A DNA stretch of 37,095 bases from Bacteroidota bacterium (lineage in GTDB: Bacteria; Bacteroidota; Bacteroidia; Bacteroidales; F082): contig JAJRQN010000205.1 in assembly GCA_024280235.1 (NCBI GenBank), positions 1 to 37,095 of the forward strand, written 5' to 3'. This document shows positions 31,246-37,095 of this stretch, in pieces (the first letter of the stretch is position 1; each line of letters starts with the position of its first letter). The position numbers and the translations under genes are program-made. Under the pieces are notes generated by a model. It did not search any database. It was given only the letters and a program-made list of their open reading frames with translations, and had not been told where the DNA came from.

Positions 31246-33306
31246 ATGGTAAAAGCGAAAAAAACCATCAATCGTGAAATTTCCTGGCTTCACTTCAACG
31301 GCAGAGTTTTACAAGAAGCCATGGATACTCACAATCCATTGATTGAACGGTTGCGTTTTCTCGGGATTTTCTCCAACAACCGCGATGAGTTTTTCAGGGT
31401 TCGCATTGCCACACTTCGGCGGCTGATAGAGATGGAAAAAACCCGTGATCAGAATCTTGGGTTTGCTCCTAAAAGAATCCTGAAAGAAGCCACGGATCTT
31501 GTGGCTGTTCAGGAAAAGAAGTACAACGAAACTTTTCTTGCCATCAAAAATCAGCTGAGAGAAAACCAGATTTATTTTGTGGATGAAACAGAACTGATTG
31601 CTGAACAAGGACATTTTGTACGGCAGTTTTTTACAGAACATCTTCGTCCGTTTTTGTTTCCCATTATGCTTAAGAACCTGAAGAGTCCCGGTTTGCTCCG
31701 CGACAAATTTATCTACCTTGCTGTTGTTCTGCACGATTCAAAGGGGAGAGAAGAGGATGATTATGCACTTATTATGGTTCCCACTCACCATTTTTCAAGA
31801 TTTCTGCTTCTTCCTGATTATCAGGGAAAAAAGTATATTATGATGCTGGACGATGTGATTCGTTTTGGGCTGAAGGAGGTTTTTAAAGCTTTCGACTTTG
31901 ACACCTTTGCCGCCTACACCATTAAGTGTACCCGTGATGCCGAACTTGACATCGACAACGACTTTTCAAAAAGTTTCTATGAACTAATGAGCGAAAGCCT
32001 GGAACAGCGAAAAAGAGGGCTGCCCGTTCGTTTTGTTTACGACAATGAAATACCTCCGGTTCTTTTAAAGCGGCTGCTGAAAAGGTTAAAAATTTCGGAG
32101 GATGACAGTCTTCGCGGCGGCGGTCGTTATCACAACTTTCGCGATTTTATCGGATTTCCCAATCTCGGCGACCGCAGCCTGGTTTATCCTAAAATGAAGC
32201 CTTTGCCACACCCGTTGCTGAAAGAAAATACTAACATTCTGAAAGTAATAAGGCATCAGGACATAATGTTACATTATCCATATCAGTCATTTCAGTATCT
32301 TGTGGACCTGCTTCGTGAGGCCTCCATCGATCCAAAGGTAAGAGCCATAAAGATGACTTTTTACCGTGCTGCCCGTGATTCCAATGTTATCAACGCACTG
32401 ATAAATGCAGCCCGAAATGGAAAAAAAGTTACTGTATTTCTTGAAATTCAGGCACGTTTTGATGAAAAAGCCAACATCTATTGGGCTGGCAGGCTGAAAG
32501 AGGAAGGCGTGAAAATTATTAAAAATCTACCAGGCTATAAAGTCCATGCCAAGCTGATGCTGATAAGACGAAAAGAAGATGGTGAGAACATATATTATGC
32601 CCACATCAGTACGGGTAATTTCAACGAATCTACTGCACGAATTTATGCCGATGACGGGCTTTTCACCGCCAACAAGGAGATTGGTAAAGAAGTCAACATG
32701 CTGTTTCATTTGCTGGAATCACCTTATACGCCACCACTGTTCAAACATCTCCTTGTTGCCCCATACTATATGCGACGGAATATCCTCCGGCTGTTAAATA
32801 GTGAAATGAAGAATGCAAAAGCCGGTCGCGAAGCTTGGATAATCATTAAGATGAACAGCCTTGTGGACAGAAAACTGGTGCGAAAGTTAAGTCAGGCTTC
32901 CAACGCCGGCGTAAAGATTAAAATTATTTGTCGCGGAATATGTGTGTTGGTTCCGGGAATACCGGGATTTAGCGAGAATATTGATGTGGTGGGTGTTGTG
33001 GACAAATTTCTGGAGCATTCGCGTCTTATGGTTTTTGGTAACGGCGGTCATCCGCTTTACTATATCTCGTCTGCAGACTGGATGATTCGTAATTTTGACC
33101 ATCGCTTTGAAGTGGCCTGCCCAATATACGATAACAAAATTCAGGAAGAGTTGATGCATATGTTGAAAACGCAGCTTTCTGATAATGTCAAGGCAAGATA
33201 CATCAACAGCGAGCCTATCAATCAATATAAGCTACCTGCATCTGCTGAAAAAGCCATACGTTCACAGTTTGTCCTCTATGATTATTTTGAGAAGTTGGCG
33301 AAATAA
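31246..33306 (+). CDS. ppk1: Polyphosphate kinase 1
   Basis: The 686-residue PPK1 reversibly makes polyphosphate from ATP. The N-terminal domain has INREISWLHFNGRVLQEA and LGIFSNNRDEFFRVRIATLR. The catalytic, phospholipase-D-like halves hold the phospho-accepting His in YKVHAKLMLIRR (H434) and the second His in DKFLEHSRLMVF (H591). These positions correspond to H435 and H592 of the E. coli enzyme. Other markers are IKMTFYRAARDSNVINALI and HISTGNFNESTARIYADDGL. It is a stand-alone gene, with a 175-base spacer upstream containing a -7 box and 120 bases before rpsO. Confidence 0.97.
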   Translation: MVKAKKTINREISWLHFNGRVLQEAMDTHNPLIERLRFLGIFSNNRDEFFRVRIATLRRLIEMEKTRDQNLGFAPKRILKEATDLVAVQEKKYNETFLAIKNQLRENQIYFVDETELIAEQGHFVRQFFTEHLRPFLFPIMLKNLKSPGLLRDKFIYLAVVLHDSKGREEDDYALIMVPTHHFSRFLLLPDYQGKKYIMMLDDVIRFGLKEVFKAFDFDTFAAYTIKCTRDAELDIDNDFSKSFYELMSESLEQRKRGLPVRFVYDNEIPPVLLKRLLKRLKISEDDSLRGGGRYHNFRDFIGFPNLGDRSLVYPKMKPLPHPLLKENTNILKVIRHQDIMLHYPYQSFQYLVDLLREASIDPKVRAIKMTFYRAARDSNVINALINAARNGKKVTVFLEIQARFDEKANIYWAGRLKEEGVKIIKNLPGYKVHAKLMLIRRKEDGENIYYAHISTGNFNESTARIYADDGLFTANKEIGKEVNMLFHLLESPYTPPLFKHLLVAPYYMRRNILRLLNSEMKNAKAGREAWIIIKMNSLVDRKLVRKLSQASNAGVKIKIICRGICVLVPGIPGFSENIDVVGVVDKFLEHSRLMVFGNGGHPLYYISSADWMIRNFDHRFEVACPIYDNKIQEELMHMLKTQLSDNVKARYINSEPINQYKLPASAEKAIRSQFVLYDYFEKLAK

Positions 33307-33367
33307 GGAAGACACAAGCGGATACTTGCGCCATTTATTAGCACAAAAAAATAAAAATAAAAAAATA

Positions 33368-33398
33368 TTGGTCAGTTCAAAGAATGTTACTATTTTTG
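33368..33398 (+). promoter_or_regulatory. Promoter of rpsO (Bacteroidota sigma-A type)
   Basis: A -33 TTG (33368-33370) and a perfect -7 box TATTTTTG (33391-33398) are separated by 20 bases, the expected spacing. Transcription should start near 33404, about 23 bases before the rpsO ATG. This is the best full promoter match in the window. Confidence 0.75.
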
Positions 33399-33426
33399 CA
33401 CCCCAAATTCAAGAAATAAATTTACT

Positions 33427-33696
33427 ATGTATTTATCCGTAGAAGAGAAGAAAGAAATTTTTGCAAAGTACGGTAAGGATGATCAGGATACCGGATCGGC
33501 AGAAGGCCAGATCGCACTGTTTACCTACCGTATTAAACATCTTACAGAGCATCTGAAGCGAAACAAAAAAGACGTGTTTACGCAACGGTCGCTCGTTCGC
33601 ATGGTTGGAAAGCGCAGGAAACTGCTGGAATATCTCAAAGAAAAGGATATCGAAAGATACCGTGCCATTATCAAACAACTAGGGCTAAGAAAGTAG
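33427..33696 (+). CDS. rpsO: 30S ribosomal protein S15
   Basis: The 89-residue S15 binds the central domain of 16S rRNA early in 30S assembly. Typical segments are DTGSAEGQIALFTYRIKHLT, HLKRNKKDVFTQRSLVRMVG and KRRKLLEYLKEKDIERY. Length matches the family exactly. It has its own promoter and is followed by a strong hairpin terminator before pnp. Confidence 0.98.
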   Translation: MYLSVEEKKEIFAKYGKDDQDTGSAEGQIALFTYRIKHLTEHLKRNKKDVFTQRSLVRMVGKRRKLLEYLKEKDIERYRAIIKQLGLRK

Positions 33697-33712
33697 ATAT
33701 GCCCTATTTCAC

Positions 33713-33744
33713 AAAAAAAGGCAATTATTCGATTGCCTTTTTTT
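33713..33744. terminator. Intrinsic terminator between rpsO and pnp
   Basis: AAAAAAAGGCAAT (33713-33725) and ATTGCCTTTTTTT (33732-33744) form a 13-bp stem with a 6-base loop. A-run and T-run flanks make it work on either strand. In other bacteria a hairpin here is also where RNase III and PNPase autoregulate pnp; nothing here shows that directly. Confidence 0.85.
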
Positions 33745-33893
33745 GTGTTTATGCAGGCTACAACTACCCTCCGACTTTCCTAAAATAGTTTTTCCGGTAC
33801 AAGTTACGGGGTATTCAGTATAACAATCTTAGAAACAGTAGCTTATACGGCCTGCAATAATTAAAACGAAATAAAAACATTAAAAAAATATTT

Positions 33894-36029
33894 ATGTCAG
33901 CACAAGCTATCACAAAAACATTTCAAATGGCAGATGGCACAACCATCTCCATCGAAACCGGCAGACTTGCCAAACAAGCTGACGGATCAGCAGTAGTAAA
34001 GATGGGAAATACCATGCTTCTCGCTACCGTAGTTGCCGCTCAGGAAGCAAAGGAAAATGTGGATTTTATGCCACTTTCTGTAGATTATAAAGAACAATAT
34101 TCGGCTACCGGAAAATTCCCCGGCGGCTTTTTCAAACGCGAAGGTCGTCCTTCGGAATATGAAATTCTTATCTCCCGGCTGGTGGACCGCGCCTTACGAC
34201 CTCTGTTTCCGGCAAATTTCCATGCCGAAACTCAGGTTATCATTCAACTTATTTCGGGTGGTGATGATGTAGCCCCTGATGCGCTTGCCGCACTCGCTGC
34301 TTCTTCCGCACTCGCCGTTTCTGACATCCCTTTTCACGGACCTATCTCTGAGGTCAGAGTTGCTTTTATCGATGATAAATTTGTTATCAATCCGAGCATC
34401 AGTCAAATGGAAGAAGCTAATCTTGAACTTATGGTTGCTGCCAGCGAAGACAACATAATGATGGTGGAAGGCGAGATGAAAGAAGTCTCCGAATCCCTCA
34501 TGTTGGAGGCAATTAAAGCAGCACATGAAGCTATCAAAATTCAATGCCGTGCACAGAATGAGCTGGCTGCCATGGTTGAAAAATCACAACCCAAACGTGA
34601 GTATTGCCATGAGACTAATGATGAAACGTTGCAAAAACAGGTCAAAGAGGCCACTTTCCAAAAATGCTACGACATAGCCTTGCAGGGAAACCCTGACAAA
34701 AACGCCCGTTCGGAAGCTTTTAAAGCTGTTCGTAATGAATTTATCGAGAGCCTCACGGAAGAAGAAAAAACCGCGAAGACAGACATGGTGAAACGCTATT
34801 TTCACGATGTGGAAAAAGAAGCTCTCCGTCAGGCTCTTCTGAACAGTAGAACCCGCATGGATGGCCGGAAGTTAAATGAAATCCGCCCCATTTGGAGCGA
34901 AGTGAACTATCTGCCTTCTGCACATGGATCATCTATCTTTACACGTGGCGAAACACAGGCATTGGTAACTTGTACTTTAGGTAACAAAATGAACGAACAG
35001 ATGATCGATGGCGCAGTTTTTGATGGTACATCCAAGTTCATCTTGCATTATAACTTTCCGGGATTTTCCACCGGCGAAGTTCGGCGTTTCGGCAGTCCGG
35101 GACGGCGCGAAATAGGCCATGGTAACCTCGCTATGCGTGCACTGAAATTTGTCCTCCCCGAAGGTGATGACAATCCCTACACCATCCGTATCGTCTCTAA
35201 CATTCTAGAATCCAATGGCTCCTCTTCCATGGCAACGGTTTGTGGCGGGACATTAGCGCTTATGGATGCAGGCGTAAAAATTCAAAAACCCGTTGCAGGT
35301 ATCGCCATGGGGCTGATTACCGATACGGAAACAAAAAAATATGCCATCCTTTCCGATATCCTCGGCGATGAAGACCACTTCGGCGACATGGATTTCAAAG
35401 TAACCGGAACGAAAGACGGTATTACCGCCTGCCAGATGGACATCAAAGTAGATGGCTTACCTTACGAAGTATTAGAAGAAGCGCTGGAACAAGCCCGTCA
35501 GGGTCGTCTGCACATCTTGGGCGAAATGGCCAAGACCATCACAGAACCGCGTTCGGACTACAAAGAAAATGTCCCGCGCATAGAACGCATGTTAATTGCC
35601 AAAGAATTTATCGGTGCTGTGATTGGCCCCGGCGGAAAAGTCATTCAGGAAATGCAACGTGAGACAGGCGCTACTATTGTCATCGAAGAAGTTGGAAATA
35701 ATGGCGTTATCGACATTGTCTCTCCTGACAAAGCCTCCATTGAAGCAGCCAAAGCACGAATCAAAGGCATTGTGGCCATTCCGGAAGTAGGCGAAGTTTA
35801 CGAAGGAACCATCAAAAGCATTGTTCCTTTTGGCGCCTTTGTAGAAATTCTTCCCGGCAAGGAAGGGTTGCTCCACATTTCCGAAATCGACTGGCATCGC
35901 ATTGAAAAAGTTGAAAGCGTTCTGCACGAAGGTGAAAAGGTAAAAGTGAAACTTATCGGTGTAGATGAGCGTAACGGCAAAATGAAACTTTCGCGTAAAG
36001 CACTGATTAAAAGACCCGAAAGAAATTAA
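33894..36029 (+). CDS. pnp: Polyribonucleotide nucleotidyltransferase (PNPase)
   Basis: The 711-residue PNPase degrades RNA 3' to 5' by phosphorolysis. It has the full domain order: first RNase PH domain ([40 protein letters not shown]), a helical linker, and a second RNase PH domain with [35 protein letters not shown] and [16 protein letters not shown] holding the catalytic acids. A KH domain ([17 protein letters not shown]) and a C-terminal S1 domain ([20 protein letters not shown]) follow. It lies 197 bases after rpsO, behind a terminator, and 68 bases before rpoD, a Bacteroidota-typical order. Confidence 0.98.
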   Translation: MSAQAITKTFQMADGTTISIETGRLAKQADGSAVVKMGNTMLLATVVAAQEAKENVDFMPLSVDYKEQYSATGKFPGGFFKREGRPSEYEILISRLVDRALRPLFPANFHAETQVIIQLISGGDDVAPDALAALAASSALAVSDIPFHGPISEVRVAFIDDKFVINPSISQMEEANLELMVAASEDNIMMVEGEMKEVSESLMLEAIKAAHEAIKIQCRAQNELAAMVEKSQPKREYCHETNDETLQKQVKEATFQKCYDIALQGNPDKNARSEAFKAVRNEFIESLTEEEKTAKTDMVKRYFHDVEKEALRQALLNSRTRMDGRKLNEIRPIWSEVNYLPSAHGSSIFTRGETQALVTCTLGNKMNEQMIDGAVFDGTSKFILHYNFPGFSTGEVRRFGSPGRREIGHGNLAMRALKFVLPEGDDNPYTIRIVSNILESNGSSSMATVCGGTLALMDAGVKIQKPVAGIAMGLITDTETKKYAILSDILGDEDHFGDMDFKVTGTKDGITACQMDIKVDGLPYEVLEEALEQARQGRLHILGEMAKTITEPRSDYKENVPRIERMLIAKEFIGAVIGPGGKVIQEMQRETGATIVIEEVGNNGVIDIVSPDKASIEAAKARIKGIVAIPEVGEVYEGTIKSIVPFGAFVEILPGKEGLLHISEIDWHRIEKVESVLHEGEKVKVKLIGVDERNGKMKLSRKALIKRPERN

Positions 36030-36097
36030 TTTTCGGGAACGAAACTTTTCATTACAATAAACGTAGTCAATAAACCAAAAACAGAAGGAAGATAAGC

Positions 36098-36958
36098 ATG
36101 AGGCAGCTTAAAATCACCAAGCAGGTAACCAACCGTGAAACCGCATCGTTAGACAAATACTTGCAGGAAATCGGGAAAGTTGATTTGATTACAGCAGAAC
36201 AAGAAGTTGAACTGGCCAGAAGGATAAAACAGGGTGATAAAAAGGCCTTGGAAGAGTTGACAAAAGCCAACCTGAGATTTGTGGTTTCTGTTTCAAAACA
36301 GTACCAAAATCAGGGTTTAAGCCTTCCCGACCTCATTAATGAAGGGAATCTCGGACTTATCAAAGCGGCACAACGTTTTGATGAAACCCGTGGTTTCAAA
36401 TTCATTTCGTACGCCGTGTGGTGGATTCGTCAGTCTATTCTTCAGGCATTGGCCGAGCAATCGCGTATTGTCCGCCTGCCATTGAATAAGATCGGCTCCA
36501 TCAACAAGATTAACAAAGCTACGGCAAAGCTGGAGCAGAAATACGAACGCGAACCCGACTACAAAGAGATTGCCGGAATACTGGATATGACGGTTAATGA
36601 GGTGAAAGAATCCAAGAGAAATGCCGGAAGACACGTCTCAATGGATGCTCCTCTGATTCAGGACGAAGACAACAACATGTACGACATCCTGAAAAGTGAG
36701 GAGTCAATAACGCCGGAGACAGGCTTATTGTACGAATCGTTGCGCAAGGAAATTGACCGTGCTATTTCGACACTTACCCAGCGTGAAGCCGATGTGGTCC
36801 GTTTGTATTTTGGTCTGAACGGCGGTCATCCTATGACACTTGAAGAAATCGGTGAAAAATTTGATCTGACGCGCGAGCGTGTTCGTCAAATCAAAGAAAA
36901 AGCTATTCGCCGTCTGAAACAGACTTCTCGGAGTAAAATATTGAAATCTTATTTGTAA
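36098..36958 (+). CDS. rpoD: Primary sigma factor RpoD/SigA (short Bacteroidota type)
   Basis: The 286-residue protein is the housekeeping sigma factor in the compact Bacteroidota form, without region 1.1. Region 1.2 includes [20 protein letters not shown]. Region 2 has [20 protein letters not shown] and [20 protein letters not shown]. Region 3 has [20 protein letters not shown], and region 4 ends [20 protein letters not shown]. Sigma factors of this group recognise the TTTG/TAnnTTTG promoters seen in this window. No promoter is obvious in the 68 bases after pnp, so read-through or an internal pnp promoter is likely. Confidence 0.97.
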   Translation: MRQLKITKQVTNRETASLDKYLQEIGKVDLITAEQEVELARRIKQGDKKALEELTKANLRFVVSVSKQYQNQGLSLPDLINEGNLGLIKAAQRFDETRGFKFISYAVWWIRQSILQALAEQSRIVRLPLNKIGSINKINKATAKLEQKYEREPDYKEIAGILDMTVNEVKESKRNAGRHVSMDAPLIQDEDNNMYDILKSEESITPETGLLYESLRKEIDRAISTLTQREADVVRLYFGLNGGHPMTLEEIGEKFDLTRERVRQIKEKAIRRLKQTSRSKILKSYL

Positions 36959-37051
36959 TGCGAATCAAGGGTTAAAATATTAGGCTAATAAAAGCAGCAG
37001 CAATTTTACCAAATACGTGAACCATGAGGCCTTTAGTTGACCTGACCTTAC

Positions 37052-37095
37052 TTGCTCTTTGAAAATCAGTCTTTTCTATTAACCAATTGAAGAAC
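37052..37095 (+). promoter_or_regulatory. boxA-like antitermination sequence, possible rRNA operon leader
   Basis: TTGCTCTTTGAAAA at 37052-37065 closely matches boxA (E. coli TGCTCTTTAACA) and resembles the CTTTGA-containing leaders before Bacteroidota 16S genes. No gene is visible in the 137 bases after rpoD. If correct, an rRNA operon would begin beyond the window edge. Confidence 0.35.

Overview
The window is chromosomal DNA from a member of the Bacteroidota, probably a Bacteroidales-like lineage. The evidence is a type III glutamine synthetase, a short primary sigma factor without region 1.1, an rpsO-pnp-rpoD gene order, Bacteroidota-specific families (DUF3127, DUF4831, PorT-type barrel), and several perfect Bacteroidota promoter -7 boxes (TAnnTTTG) placed just upstream of genes. 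I see no tRNA, rRNA, CRISPR array, prophage or complete insertion sequence. Most of the window is core, housekeeping-type sequence.

Layout: 1-3467 (+) holds a LolD-type ABC ATPase and a large secreted TPR-like repeat protein. 3526-6869 (-) holds a methyltransferase, an unknown protein, a YbdG-type mechanosensitive channel and a DUF554 membrane protein in tight order. 7050-10083 (-) is a compact run: Ig-like lipoprotein, lipid kinase, SUI1/YciH factor, secreted C1 peptidase. 10256-14723 (+) holds an Ldh-family dehydrogenase, a small possible mobile-element relic with 12-bp inverted ends, a possible PD-(D/E)XK-like protein, a GC-rich structured non-coding element, a DUF3127 protein with an SSB-like tail, a DMT transporter and kdsA. 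14868-20956 (-) holds DUF4831 and a translationally coupled run gmhA-gmhB-Na+/solute symporter-glnN. 21569-23392 holds a PorT-like barrel (+) and tsaD (-). 23393-31070 (+) holds tamB and a RecB/AddA-like helicase-nuclease, each broken by one lesion. 31246-36958 (+) holds ppk1, rpsO, pnp and rpoD. The right edge carries a boxA-like sequence that may lead an rRNA operon lying outside the window.

Themes: envelope biogenesis is over-represented. LolD acts in lipoprotein release, KdsA supplies Kdo, GmhA/GmhB supply heptose for LPS core, TamB works between the membranes, and the lipid kinase and channel act in the inner membrane. The end of the window is RNA and translation machinery.

The most unusual points are two single-site disruptions in adjacent, start-stop overlapping genes (an A7 frameshift in tamB and an in-frame TAG in the helicase), the structured element at about 12290-12516, the MITE-like element at 11376-11553, the DUF3127 protein ending in an SSB-like acidic tip, and the unassigned 200-aa protein. 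I found no clear new multi-gene system.
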